Positions 26,051 through 36,165 of a stretch of DNA of 64,000 bases are shown one piece after another. The DNA comes from Endozoicomonas sp. OPT23 (GTDB taxonomy: Bacteria; Pseudomonadota; Gammaproteobacteria; Pseudomonadales; Endozoicomonadaceae): assembly GCF_009653635.1 (NCBI RefSeq), contig NZ_PPFD01000002.1:124001-188000 (forward strand), read 5' to 3'. Each line of letters begins with the position of its first letter. Position 1 is the first letter of the stretch. The notes beneath the pieces were generated by a model. The model was not told the origin of the DNA. It did no database searches and saw only the letters and a program-made list of their open reading frames with translations. Both the position numbers and the translations under genes were made by a program.

Positions 26051-26076
26051 GAAGTATTTGGGTGGTTAAATAATGA

Positions 26077-26538
26077 TCAGTGACGGGTGTCACTGGCAGG
26101 CAGGATGTTAGGGTGATCAAGCCATTCTTCCGGAGCTTCGGTTTCCGGATCGATTGCTTCAGCATCACCAGGTTCTGCCTGAGTGGCTAGCACAGCAACG
26201 TCTTTGGCAAAGCCTTGCAGCAGTTCTATAACCTCCTCGCGATCAGGATCAAGGCTTTCATCCAGTGAAATGGTAAAGAGAGGTTTGTCGTTAACGTATT
26301 CCTCACCCTTTCGGGTCAGGGCCATATGCAGGCCGAGGTCATCAAATTCCCCGGCAACTTCGGACAGCTTGAATGTCACAGACTGCGCTTCCCTGAGCAC
26401 AGACAGTAGCTTCAATGCCTCAGCGGCAGTGATATCTCCCGAATCAACGCAGGCTTCAACATACTCTCTGGCGGATAATTCCGAATCCAGATAGTTGTCG
26501 ACGAGATCCTGCAGTTGCTTATATTTGTTATGACTCAT
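26077..26538 (-). CDS. Hypothetical acidic protein
   Basis: 153 residues, strongly acidic, with a good GGAGG site directly before the ATG and a strong terminator after it. The N-terminal part (YKQLQDLVDNYLDSELSAREYVEACVDSGDITAAEALKLLSVLREAQS) looks helical, perhaps a small helical bundle. The middle has a short strand (PLFTISLDESLD). The C-terminal ~30 residues (DAEAIDPETEAPEEWLDHPNILPASD) are acidic and probably disordered. No signal peptide or membrane segment. I recognise no family. It follows ilvM on the same strand after ~180 bp and is probably a separate unit. Confidence 0.7.
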   Translation of the reverse strand: MSHNKYKQLQDLVDNYLDSELSAREYVEACVDSGDITAAEALKLLSVLREAQSVTFKLSEVAGEFDDLGLHMALTRKGEEYVNDKPLFTISLDESLDPDREEVIELLQGFAKDVAVLATQAEPGDAEAIDPETEAPEEWLDHPNILPASDTRH

Positions 26539-26717
26539 GGACCCTCCTTACAGCGCTATCAGTTGGCCGAAACACGAAGACGGTAATAGCGGTCATCCAT
26601 GCTTGTAGATAGAGCGCATAAATTCAGTGTACCCGATTGGTGTTTAAATGAAACACTCAATACTGAATCCTGGAACAGGCCTGTTGCTTGATGATGACAG
26701 ACCTGATTCAAGAGCTA

Positions 26718-27023
26718 CTACGACCATAAGCCCGCTTTCACAGAAACCGAAGTCACTTGAGGCTTCTGTACTTCGATGACATCGTAGAGCTTATTTAGCT
26801 GCGCAGTTAGCAGTTCAACAGGGCGATGACTGCTGACCTGAAGACAGGCCTGAAGATGATTGCCACAATGGGAGCTACTCATGGAAAACTGGTCCAACGA
26901 AAAACCACGATGACGGACCACTCTCAGCAGTCGCTCAACCACTTCAGGCTTTTTATAGCAATGGATATCAAGACTGTAAGTGCTTATAGCTGTATTCATA
27001 GCTGCGTTAATTGTTGCGCTCAT
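26718..27023 (-). CDS. ilvM: Acetolactate synthase isozyme II small subunit
   Basis: 101 residues forming one ACT-like domain: [57 protein letters not shown]. The RVVRHRGF and QLNKL.DV blocks match E. coli IlvM (87 residues); an N-terminal extension of ~15 residues is present. It is the regulatory subunit that activates IlvG in the first shared step of valine, leucine and isoleucine synthesis. Its ATG overlaps the ilvG TGA by 4 bases (ATGA), the usual sign of translational coupling and an equimolar complex. ilvE, D and A do not follow, unlike the E. coli operon. Confidence 0.92.
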   Translation of the reverse strand: MSATINAAMNTAISTYSLDIHCYKKPEVVERLLRVVRHRGFSLDQFSMSSSHCGNHLQACLQVSSHRPVELLTAQLNKLYDVIEVQKPQVTSVSVKAGLWS

Positions 27024-28687
27024 GCTGATTGCTCGCTGGTTGTTGGCTCTTGCGTCATCATTTCGTGGTTGCTGGCTCCGGGTGGCACCAGTGGCCAGAC
27101 GTTTTCACGTTCATCGATGCAGACATGAAGAATCCAGGCACCTTCGGCCTGCAACATCTCTTCCATGGCAGGAAGCACTTCCTGCCGCTGGGTAATCATT
27201 CGTCCGGGAATATCAAAGGCACTGGCCAGAGTGACAAAGTCCGGATTGTCGGAGAGGTCGGTTTCGCTGTAGCGTTTATCAAAAAAAAGTTCCTGCCACT
27301 GCTTCACCATGCCAAGACGCTGGTTATCCAGCAGCACAATTTTCACCGGCAGTTTTTTCCTTTTTATGGAAGCCAGTTCCTGAACGTTCATCATGAAAGA
27401 ACCATCGCCGGACACCAGAACAACGGTATCTTCAGGCCGAGCTGTAGCCGCGCCGATAGCAGCCGGAAGACCAAAACCCATAGTGCCAAGACCGCCACTG
27501 CTAAGGTGGTTAGCTGGATGGGTGAAGGTCATATGCTGAGCCACCCACATCTGGTGCTGGCCTACATCGCAACTCACTACAGAGTTTTCAGGCAATCTTT
27601 TTGATAATTGATTGAGCAGCAAGGGGGCATAAATATCGTCACCGGGTTTGTTGTAGTTTCCGCTTTCAGATTTTCGTGCCTGACAGTTTTCCAACCATTG
27701 TTCACATTGGGTGGATACAGTAAGACTCTTAAGGTTCTGTTTGAGGCAGCCACCTAACGTGATTTCCGGACGTCTTAGTTTGCCGAATTCGGCTTCATCA
27801 ATATCGAGATGAATCACTTTGGCGTTAGGTGCAAAACTATCGAGTTTGCCAGTAACCCGATCATCAAAACGTGCGCCGATGGCAATCAGCAGGTCCGATT
27901 CCTGAACAGCCATATTGGCGGCTGGCGTACCATGCATTCCCAACATACCCATGTAACCAGGGCTGTCCGGGTGTACTGCCCCGAGGCCTTTTAATGTGCA
28001 GACGCTGGGCATTCCTGTGGTGTTCAAAAACTCTCTCAATGTTTCAACGGCGTCAGCCATACCTACGCCACCACCGACATAAGCTACAGGCTGCCTGCTG
28101 TTTTTAATCATTTCTCTGGCTGCTGTGATCTTTGGTGATTCTTCAAAAGCCTGAAAGGTTGAAACAGAACTCAGCGGTGGCTGGAATCGGGCTTCCGCCA
28201 ATTGAACGTCTTTAGGAATGTCGACCAGAACTGGCCCGGGTCTGCCGGAACAGGCCAATTCAAAGGCTTTATTGAGGGTTTCGCAGATATCATCAGGATC
28301 AGTGACTAAAAAGCTGTGCTTGGTGCAGGAAAGGCTCATTCCGAGGATATCCATCTCCTGAAAAGCATCAGTGCCCATTAAGCTGGTTGGAACTTGCCCA
28401 GTGATGGCCACAACAGGAATGGAGTCCAGCATGGCATCCGCCAGTGCGGTGATCAGATTGGTTGCACCGGGTCCGGATGTAGCAATGCAAACGCCAGGTT
28501 TGCCACTGGAGCGAGCATAACCAACGGCAGCAAAGGCTGCGCCCTGTTCATGGCGGCAGAGCAGGTGATCAACATCGGAATCAAGAAGTGCATCATAAAC
28601 CGGCATGATAGTTCCGCCGGGGTAACCGAATACATGGCGAACCCCTCTTCGGGAAAGGTTTTGTACCAGTGCGTTAGCGCCATTCAT
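27020..28687 (-). CDS. ilvG: Acetolactate synthase isozyme II large subunit
   Basis: 555 residues from the ATG at 28687 (start [11 protein letters not shown] as in IlvG; GAGGACG upstream). The frame stays open further upstream but loses similarity. ThDP enzyme features: the catalytic Glu in [23 protein letters not shown] (~46), [29 protein letters not shown] (~75-105), and the ThDP-Mg motif GDGSFMMN..E in the last third. It condenses two pyruvates (or pyruvate with 2-oxobutyrate) to acetolactate or acetohydroxybutyrate. The gene is intact, unlike frameshifted E. coli K-12 ilvG. Upstream lie a short hydrophobic frame, an attenuator hairpin and a leader peptide, so control by branched-chain amino acid supply is strongly suggested. 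Confidence 0.96.
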   Translation of the reverse strand: MNGANALVQNLSRRGVRHVFGYPGGTIMPVYDALLDSDVDHLLCRHEQGAAFAAVGYARSSGKPGVCIATSGPGATNLITALADAMLDSIPVVAITGQVPTSLMGTDAFQEMDILGMSLSCTKHSFLVTDPDDICETLNKAFELACSGRPGPVLVDIPKDVQLAEARFQPPLSSVSTFQAFEESPKITAAREMIKNSRQPVAYVGGGVGMADAVETLREFLNTTGMPSVCTLKGLGAVHPDSPGYMGMLGMHGTPAANMAVQESDLLIAIGARFDDRVTGKLDSFAPNAKVIHLDIDEAEFGKLRRPEITLGGCLKQNLKSLTVSTQCEQWLENCQARKSESGNYNKPGDDIYAPLLLNQLSKRLPENSVVSCDVGQHQMWVAQHMTFTHPANHLSSGGLGTMGFGLPAAIGAATARPEDTVVLVSGDGSFMMNVQELASIKRKKLPVKIVLLDNQRLGMVKQWQELFFDKRYSETDLSDNPDFVTLASAFDIPGRMITQRQEVLPAMEEMLQAEGAWILHVCIDERENVWPLVPPGASNHEMMTQEPTTSEQSA

Positions 28688-28862
28688 TGGGTCGTCCTCG
28701 TCCTTGAAAGTGAGTGTTCGCTTCCTTGCAGATGATGGTTTGACGGGCCATGCGCTTATTCTGGAGAAAAGCCTGCAACTGCTGAAGAACACCGACGACC
28801 AGTAGAGCCAGGACAAGAGTGACGGCAATAATCAGTAGGCTGTCGATGTTCAGAGCTAGCAT
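28674..28862 (-). CDS. Short hydrophobic ORF between attenuator and ilvG
   Basis: 62 codons. The ATG at 28862 has GAGG eight bases upstream, a good initiation site. The first ~35 residues are one hydrophobic helix very rich in Leu, Ile and Val ([20 protein letters not shown]), followed by a basic tail (NKRMARQ). It overlaps the ilvG start by 14 bases, so its translation could feed ribosomes into ilvG. It might be a small membrane protein, or a second leader sensing charged Leu/Ile/Val tRNA. I know of no named homologue. Confidence that it is translated is moderate. Confidence 0.5.
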   Translation of the reverse strand: MLALNIDSLLIIAVTLVLALLVVGVLQQLQAFLQNKRMARQTIICKEANTHFQGRGRPNEWR

Positions 28863-28910
28863 GTTGTATTCCTCAATAAAGTGTTTGAAAATTTTCTTAA
28901 GCCCAAATAC

Positions 28911-28946
28911 AAAAAAACCCCCGGACCTTTCGGTGCGGGGGTTTTT
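28911..28946 (-). promoter_or_regulatory. ilvGM transcription attenuator (rho-independent hairpin)
   Basis: On the minus strand CCCCCG (28936-28941) pairs with CGGGGG (28918-28923), extended by the inner pair ACC/GGT around a GAAA loop, followed by TTTTTTT. It lies 15 bp after the stop of the leader peptide and ~50 bp before the hydrophobic ORF: the position of an attenuator, not of a gene-end terminator. Confidence 0.85.
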
Positions 28947-28961
28947 CTTCTGTGTTTTCTA

Positions 28962-29042
28962 TCAGCCCACAGAACCCCGCGCGGAGATGCTAATCACCAC
29001 GACTAGTAGCAGAATAAGGTTGCTGATGGGGTTAAAGCTCAT
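28962..29042 (-). CDS. ilvL: ilvGM leader peptide (IlvL-like)
   Basis: 26 codons read on the minus strand, starting ATG AGC TTT AAC and ending at TGA (28962-28964). Residues 9-19 are L-I-L-L-L-V-V-V-I-S-I: ten of eleven are Leu, Ile or Val, the end products of the pathway encoded downstream. The attenuator hairpin with its T run follows within 16 bp. Layout and codon content match the ilvL leader of the E. coli ilvGMEDA operon, where ribosome stalling at these codons under low charged tRNA prevents terminator formation. The Shine-Dalgarno is weak (GAGCCCAGA region). The assignment is from position and composition, not sequence identity. Confidence 0.85.
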   Translation of the reverse strand: MSFNPISNLILLLVVVISISARGSVG

Positions 29043-29268
29043 GACAGTTCTGGGCTCGCTGTAAATTCTTAAGCTATTCAAATTCAGTTCATTCTACTGA
29101 AATTAGCTACGGTTAATACGTGTTGTGTAGGTATAACACAGGGTTTGGACATTCGCCAATGGAAAATGTTCACTGAGACTTAGGGTCTATTTTGAAACAG
29201 GCTTTAAAATGAACTCTGTTATAAAATAGTCGCTTCTCTCAAATCGTTGTCAGGCTCACCCTCACGTC
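29043..29268. promoter_or_regulatory. Divergent promoter region ilvLGM / csdA-csdE
   Basis: 226 bp between the leader peptide start and the desulfurase start, with no coding potential. It holds an inverted pair GTGTT (29120-29124) and AACAC (29135-29139) of unknown meaning, and a TATACC-like hexamer on the minus strand around 29130. Promoters of both units must lie here; they are not assigned precisely. Confidence 0.45.
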
Positions 29269-30960
29269 ATGAAGTCTTTTCCAGAATTAAACGCCCAATT
29301 TCCTGCTCTGCAACAACAGGCTCACGGGCAGCCACTGGTCTATCTGGATAATGCTGCCACTACTCAAAAGCCTGAGTGCGTTATCGAAGCGGTTGATCGC
29401 TACTACCGCGAGAGCAATGCTAATGTTCACAGGGCTTCACATTATTTGAGTGGTAAGGCGACCAGAGCTTTTGAAGAAGCTCGTGAGAAAGTAAAACTGT
29501 TTTTGAATGCTGGCAGCTCTGATGAAGTTATCTGGACTCGCGGTGCGACGGAAGCACTCAATCTGGTGGCTCAGAGTTGGGGCAGAAGTCAGCTGAAACA
29601 GGGGGATGAGATTCTACTGTCAGCGATGGAGCATCACGCCAATATTGTTCCCTGGCAACTGGTGGCTGAGCAAACCGGTGCGGTGATCAAGGTGATTGCT
29701 GTTACGGAACAGGGAGAGCTTGATCTCGGTAGCTTCCGTGATCAGCTGAATAGTAGAACCAGGCTGCTGGCAGTCACTCACGTATCCAATGCCATTGGAA
29801 CGATTAATCCAGTTGAGTTGTTGATCAGGGAAGCTAAAGCTATTGGCGCTAAAGTTCTGATCGATGGTGCACAGGCCGTCGCTCATACTCGGGTTGATGT
29901 TCAGGCTCTGGATTGTGATTTTTATGTGTTCTCGGGTCACAAGGTTTTTGGACCCACAGGTATTGGTGTTCTCTACGGTAAAAAAGAACTGCTGGAAGTC
30001 ATGCCACCCTGGCAGTCAGGTGGAGAGATGATTAAAAAAGTGAGTTTCTCCGGAACCAGCTTTAATACCCTGCCTTTTAAGTTTGAAGCAGGAACGCCCA
30101 ATATTGCTGGTGTTATTGGTTTGGCTGCTGCTCTTGAATTTGTCACCGGTCTCGATATGGCTGAAGTTTCAGAGCATGAAAATAAGCTTCGCCTGAAAAC
30201 CGAACAGGAACTGTCACTGATTCCTGAGGTTCGGCTGATAGGCACTGCGAGCAGTAAAGCTTCTGTTGTGTCTTTTCTGGTAGAAGGTTTTCATAATCAG
30301 GACATAGGCCTGTTACTGGATCAGCAGGGAGTTGCGGTGAGAACAGGCCATCACTGCACCATGCCGTTGATGGAGCACCTTGGTTTACCGGGCACAGTTC
30401 GAGCATCCTTCTCTATCTACAATACGGAAGAAGATGTTGAGCGTTTTGTGAATGCTCTTAAGAAAGTGATTAACCATGAGACGGTTGCCAGCAATGAGCT
30501 TGAGGTTCTTCCTGCCATTTTCGATGAGATGCCCGGTGAAGAAGGCTCCGAACTGTCAAAACAGGTCATTGAAGAGCGACTGTTGAAAATACGAAACTGG
30601 CAGGATAAATATCGTCAAATCATGCTGATGGGAAAAGTGTTACCGGCACTGCCAGATCGTTTGAAAAACGACGATAACCGTTTGCATGGTTGTGAAAGTA
30701 ATGTCTGGTTGCACCATTTTTATGATGAAGAGACACTATCTCTGCACTTTGCCGCAGACTCCGATGCCCGTGTTATCCGTGGTTTGATAGCAATAGTTCT
30801 GTCAGCTGTGAATGGATTAAAGGCCAATGATATTTCTGAAAGCATAGTGAACCAATGGCTTAATCGATTGGGTTTGATGGAGCATCTGAGCCCGTCACGA
30901 GGCAATGGGCTCAGAGCTATTATTTCTGAAGTAGACTCTATTGCGCACCGCTATTGCTGA
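29269..30960 (+). CDS. Fused cysteine desulfurase (CsdA/SufS) and SufE/CsdE sulfur acceptor
   Basis: 563 residues, two domains. Residues 1-405 are a group II cysteine desulfurase: YLDNAATTQKP, the PLP Lys225 in FSGHKVFGPTGIG and the catalytic Cys363 in RTGHHCTMPL. Residues ~420-563 are a SufE/CsdE domain: IRNWQDKYRQIMLMGKVLPALP, then the acceptor Cys475 in LHGCESNVWL. Separate CsdA and CsdE are ~400 and ~147 residues, so both are complete. The desulfurase takes sulfur from cysteine as an enzyme persulfide and hands it directly to the SufE Cys within one chain. tcdA (csdL), the E. coli partner, is 2.2 kb downstream on the other strand. Start ATG has only a weak ribosome site. Confidence 0.93.
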   Translation: MKSFPELNAQFPALQQQAHGQPLVYLDNAATTQKPECVIEAVDRYYRESNANVHRASHYLSGKATRAFEEAREKVKLFLNAGSSDEVIWTRGATEALNLVAQSWGRSQLKQGDEILLSAMEHHANIVPWQLVAEQTGAVIKVIAVTEQGELDLGSFRDQLNSRTRLLAVTHVSNAIGTINPVELLIREAKAIGAKVLIDGAQAVAHTRVDVQALDCDFYVFSGHKVFGPTGIGVLYGKKELLEVMPPWQSGGEMIKKVSFSGTSFNTLPFKFEAGTPNIAGVIGLAAALEFVTGLDMAEVSEHENKLRLKTEQELSLIPEVRLIGTASSKASVVSFLVEGFHNQDIGLLLDQQGVAVRTGHHCTMPLMEHLGLPGTVRASFSIYNTEEDVERFVNALKKVINHETVASNELEVLPAIFDEMPGEEGSELSKQVIEERLLKIRNWQDKYRQIMLMGKVLPALPDRLKNDDNRLHGCESNVWLHHFYDEETLSLHFAADSDARVIRGLIAIVLSAVNGLKANDISESIVNQWLNRLGLMEHLSPSRGNGLRAIISEVDSIAHRYC

Positions 30961-30972
30961 GGTGCAGTCAAG

Positions 30973-32043
30973 TCACATAGAAAATACTGTGAGAAGTACT
31001 ATGACAATTCCGCTGAACATTGAGGCTGACAATTTCGATGCGCCACTGATGAGGTTGTTGACACTCTCACCCCATGACAGGCTGCCAGTGTGAATGCCTG
31101 AGACGCGAGCTTCTTCAGAGATGTCCTGGTCAGCATTATTGATGTACCAGGTGTTTGGTCTTGAGTCTGGAGTACTCAAAGTAACCGGATAGTTAGCACC
31201 GCCAATGATTTCGACTGCCCGATCCAGAGATAAAAACTCACTGCTCTCCAAGGTGATACTCACAGGGGAAGACGCAATTCTGAGGCTTGGGTTAACCTGT
31301 ACGCCGGCAAGTGATCTCAGGCCTGCAGGGGTGTGAGTGAAAGCAACGTCATTTCCCGTTAATGAACCGCCCTCAAGCCTCATGCCGTAGTCATAATTAC
31401 CTGAAATTGTGACATTGGTCAGAGTGAAATCGGTGTCAAAACCTTGTATAAGCTTCTTGCTGCGATCGCCACTGATCAGTCTGCTGTTCTGTATTTCTAC
31501 CTGAGCATCGTAGCCATTGCACAACAGGAAGGCATCTTCAGAGTCTTCGAACATCACCAGGTTTTTCAAGAGCACATTGTAGCGTTGCGATACATCGTTC
31601 ACATCCGGAACAAGTATAAAAGGGGCTTCGGAGTCGTCGCCCGAAGGAGCAATGGGTTCAGAAAAGCTGACTTGTATTCTGGGAGGATTACTAGCGATCT
31701 GACTGTTATTGTTAGCGGCACAAATCTCAATTGTACCTGTTGCAGGAACCTGACCGGCAGAATTTGGGTTAACCATTAACTGTCCAGTGAGAGACAGGTT
31801 TTCCAGAATCAGGTACTTCTTACTTGCACCATTAGCATTAATCAAATCCTGTAAATTATCAGAGGCGCGAACAAACACGGATTCATTTTGTGTAGCACCA
31901 CAAAGGGCTAATGCTCTGAGCTCTTCATTGGTAGCCATTTGTGCATACGACAAAGAGCTGATACTGGCAGTGCTCAGAAGCAGGAAAACAGATCTTCGGT
32001 GAAAAGTATGAAGTGGTTTAGCAATAGTATTGATGATTCCCAT
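30973..32043 (-). CDS. Predicted secreted right-handed beta-helix protein, unknown function
   Basis: 356 residues. The N-terminal basic region and hydrophobic stretch SVFLLLSTASISSLSYA form a signal peptide. Residues ~60-290 alternate short strands and Asn/Ser/Gly turns (YLILENLSLTGQLMV, YNVLLKNLVMFEDSEDAFLLC, VEIQNSRLISGD, FTLTNVTISGNYDYGMRLEGGSLTGNDVAF), which look like pectate-lyase/NosD-type parallel beta-helix coils. The C-terminus has a hydrophobic end (MFSGIVIVLLTVFSM), possibly a membrane anchor or sorting end. No catalytic motif is recognisable. Convergent with the desulfurase fusion gene (12 bp gap). Surface or periplasmic location is inferred. Confidence 0.7.
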   Translation of the reverse strand: MGIINTIAKPLHTFHRRSVFLLLSTASISSLSYAQMATNEELRALALCGATQNESVFVRASDNLQDLINANGASKKYLILENLSLTGQLMVNPNSAGQVPATGTIEICAANNNSQIASNPPRIQVSFSEPIAPSGDDSEAPFILVPDVNDVSQRYNVLLKNLVMFEDSEDAFLLCNGYDAQVEIQNSRLISGDRSKKLIQGFDTDFTLTNVTISGNYDYGMRLEGGSLTGNDVAFTHTPAGLRSLAGVQVNPSLRIASSPVSITLESSEFLSLDRAVEIIGGANYPVTLSTPDSRPNTWYINNADQDISEEARVSGIHTGSLSWGESVNNLISGASKLSASMFSGIVIVLLTVFSM

Positions 32044-32095
32044 GATAAGCCTGCAACATCAGAGAAGGAGATCACAGTCTAGTACATCATATAAG

Positions 32096-33085
32096 TCAGC
32101 CCTGTTTTGAAATGGATGATGAGTTTGACTTTCTTCGCCAGTAAATGGCTAGGATAATGCCGCTGATGTTATGCCAGATACTGAAGAATATGGCTGGTAG
32201 AGCAGTGATCGATAAGAAGAACTTATGAGCAAGAACGACTGCTAATCCTGAATTTTGAACACCTACTTCGATAGCAATGGTCTTGCAGGTTTTTTTATCG
32301 TGACCTAAAAGTCTGGCAGCCTGGTAACCCAGAGTCAGACCAACCAGATTGTGGCAGATAACCGCAGAGAGTAGAGCTAAACCTGTTTCAGCCATTGCCT
32401 CTGCATTTATAGTATCTGCATTTATGGCAACCACAGTTGCAATAGTCAGAGCAATGATAACGCCGGATAACAGTGGTAGCCCAGCATGGAGACTTCCGAT
32501 TCGATGATGAAACAGGCCATTGAGAAAAATACCCAGTGATACGGGGAGTAGAACAATCTTCATCAGACTGAACATCATTGCCGGTGTATCGACACCAATT
32601 TTTGTGTCTGTCAGAAGTCCAATGAGCAAAGGCGTCAGAAAGCAGCCCAGCAACGTCGTGCAGCTAGTCATGACAATAGAGAGCGCAACACTAGCTTTGG
32701 CTATATAACATAGAACGTTTGAGGCAGTCCCTCCGGCTACGCTTCCAACCAATATCATTCCGATCATAAAATTTTCAGGCAACCCTGTGATTTCTGCAAT
32801 CAGTAATCCAGCCACAGGCATAACCATAAATTGCAGACAGACTCCAGCCACTACTGCGGAGAGTTGAGATTTCAGAGCAATAAAACTATGCCAACTGAGA
32901 GTAAGGCCCATAGTCAGCATAATCAGGCTGAGACCTGCAGGAATAAAATCTTGAAGTGGCTGAAAGTAAGCCGGATTCTGCCAGGAAAATAACGATAGGC
33001 CTATAGCGAAGAGTGGAAACAGGGCTACTGAAATTTCGTGTTCAATAAATCTGTATTTATCAAGGACAGGTTTATCAGCAGCCAT
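32096..33085 (-). CDS. Bile acid:sodium symporter family (BASS) transporter
   Basis: 329 residues with about nine to ten hydrophobic segments. Family features: GLSLIMLTMGLTLSWHSF (helix 2), the conserved LVGSVAGGTASNVLCYIAKASVALSIVMTSCTTL block that forms the crossover sodium site, and GVQNSGLAVVLAHKFF near the C-terminus, equivalent to the E/Q-N-x-x-L-A sites of ASBT homologues. Bacterial BASS members carry pantoate, pyruvate or other organic anions with sodium; the substrate is unknown here. Inner membrane. It lies between tcdA and the beta-helix gene, all on the minus strand; the gap to tcdA is 26 bp, so they may be co-transcribed. Confidence 0.9.
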   Translation of the reverse strand: MAADKPVLDKYRFIEHEISVALFPLFAIGLSLFSWQNPAYFQPLQDFIPAGLSLIMLTMGLTLSWHSFIALKSQLSAVVAGVCLQFMVMPVAGLLIAEITGLPENFMIGMILVGSVAGGTASNVLCYIAKASVALSIVMTSCTTLLGCFLTPLLIGLLTDTKIGVDTPAMMFSLMKIVLLPVSLGIFLNGLFHHRIGSLHAGLPLLSGVIIALTIATVVAINADTINAEAMAETGLALLSAVICHNLVGLTLGYQAARLLGHDKKTCKTIAIEVGVQNSGLAVVLAHKFFLSITALPAIFFSIWHNISGIILAIYWRRKSNSSSISKQG

Positions 33086-33111
33086 TGTCTAACCATTGGT
33101 GAATATTTCTT

Positions 33112-33924
33112 TTACCTGACTGTCAGTTTTTTAATAATTCGTGAAACAGCTACAAACCCAAAGGTAGCAGTTACTACAGTTGTTGCACCAAATCCGCTGG
33201 CACAGTCCATTTTTGTTGACCCAAGGTTATCGGGTTTCTGTTGGCAGACGGTACCGTCAGGCTGTGGATAAACAGCCTGTTCGCTGGAGAATACGCATTC
33301 GACACCAAACTTCCGCTTGGTGTTTTTTGAAAACCCGAAATAGTCACGAAGATGACTCTTCACCTTTCTGGTTAACGGGTCATGCCAGGTCTTTGCGAGA
33401 TCTGTAATCTGAATCAGAGTTGGATCTACCTGACCGCCAGCGCCACCAGTAGTAATGATAGGGATTTTATTTCTTTTACAGTGATTAACCAGAGCGGCTT
33501 TAACCCTGAAGCTGTCGATAGCATCCAGAACATAGTCGAAATCATGAGTAATCAGTTCCTGAAGGTTATCTTCGGAAATAAAGTCCTCGATGATATGGGA
33601 CTGACAATCGGGATTAATCTGTCGAATCCGCTCTGCCATCACTTCGCACTTGGACTGACCAACAGTACTCGTCATAGCATGGAGCTGACGATTGATATTG
33701 GTGACACAAATATCATCCAGATCGATCAAGGTGATAGAACCTACACCTGTTCTGGCTAAAGCTTCTGCAGCCCAGGAGCCGACTCCGCCAATACCGATGA
33801 CACAAACATGGGACTGGCGTAATTTTTCTACAGCCTCGGAACCATACAGTCGTCGTGTACCACCGAAACGGTTGTTATAGCTTTCTGAAGGAGTATCTGT
33901 GGATAGGTCAGAAGTACCAGACAT
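33112..33924 (-). CDS. tcdA: tRNA threonylcarbamoyladenosine dehydratase TcdA (CsdL)
   Basis: 270 residues, as E. coli TcdA (268). The N-terminal E1-like Rossmann fold shows RFGGTRRLYG, VCVIGIGGVGSWAAEALARTGVGSITLIDLDDICVTNINRQLHA (ATP site, residues ~35-78), DYVLDAIDSFRVKAALV and TTGGAGGQVDPT. The Cys in FGVECVFSSE corresponds to a conserved residue. The C-terminus is hydrophobic (FGATTVVTATFGFVAV), a known membrane-associating feature. It cyclises t6A37 to ct6A37 in ANN-decoding tRNAs with ATP, helped in E. coli by the CsdA-CsdE desulfurase relay. That relay is encoded nearby as one fused protein. Confidence 0.95.
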   Translation of the reverse strand: MSGTSDLSTDTPSESYNNRFGGTRRLYGSEAVEKLRQSHVCVIGIGGVGSWAAEALARTGVGSITLIDLDDICVTNINRQLHAMTSTVGQSKCEVMAERIRQINPDCQSHIIEDFISEDNLQELITHDFDYVLDAIDSFRVKAALVNHCKRNKIPIITTGGAGGQVDPTLIQITDLAKTWHDPLTRKVKSHLRDYFGFSKNTKRKFGVECVFSSEQAVYPQPDGTVCQQKPDNLGSTKMDCASGFGATTVVTATFGFVAVSRIIKKLTVR

Positions 33925-34016
33925 GTTCTACCAGAGTCAGTTATCAATAGCGGCGCAGGATTATAATACTGACCATGCAATGAAAGCTATGCTCCCAATG
34001 TGTTGTACGTTTGTTG

Positions 34017-34061
34017 AGGTTATCCCCAAACTCTGTGGATAACCTTGGGATTAAGTTTGGG
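34017..34061. promoter_or_regulatory. Overlapping inverted repeats with DnaA-box-like sequences upstream of tcdA
   Basis: AGGTTATCC (34017-34025) and GGATAACCT (34037-34045) form one 9-bp stem, while CCCAAACT (34025-34032) and AGTTTGGG (34054-34061) form another that cannot coexist with it. Two DnaA-box-like nonamers, TTATCCCCA (34020) and an exact inverted TTATCCACA (34034-34042), are embedded. Position is ~95 bp before the tcdA ATG. Function unknown. Confidence 0.45.
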
Positions 34062-34121
34062 ATGGTTTCATCAGAGCCAAGTTAACAGCCTTTCAAGCAA
34101 AGCTGGTTAAAAAATAAACAA

Positions 34122-34150
34122 AACCGAAAGTGGTGAGACTTTCGGTTTTA
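34122..34150 (-). terminator. Terminator of lamB
   Basis: On the minus strand ACCGAAAGT pairs with ACTTTCGGT around CTCACC, followed by TTTGTTTATTTTTT. 36 bp past the lamB stop. Confidence 0.85.
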
Positions 34151-34182
34151 GACTTACTATTTGTTTAAGTCAGATAGCGTTT

Positions 34183-36094
<1,912 letters not shown>

Positions 36095-36137
36095 AGAAAA
36101 CCAGCACAGACTATCACTTTCATGTACTGGTTTTTGA
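36095..36137 (-). terminator. Terminator after malQ
   Basis: On the minus strand AAAACCAGTACA pairs imperfectly with TGTGCTGGTTTT around a ~14-nt loop, followed by CTTTTT. It separates malQ from lamB. Confidence 0.65.
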
Positions 36138-36165
36138 TTGGCAGTGGTTAAGCCAAGTGCTTGTA

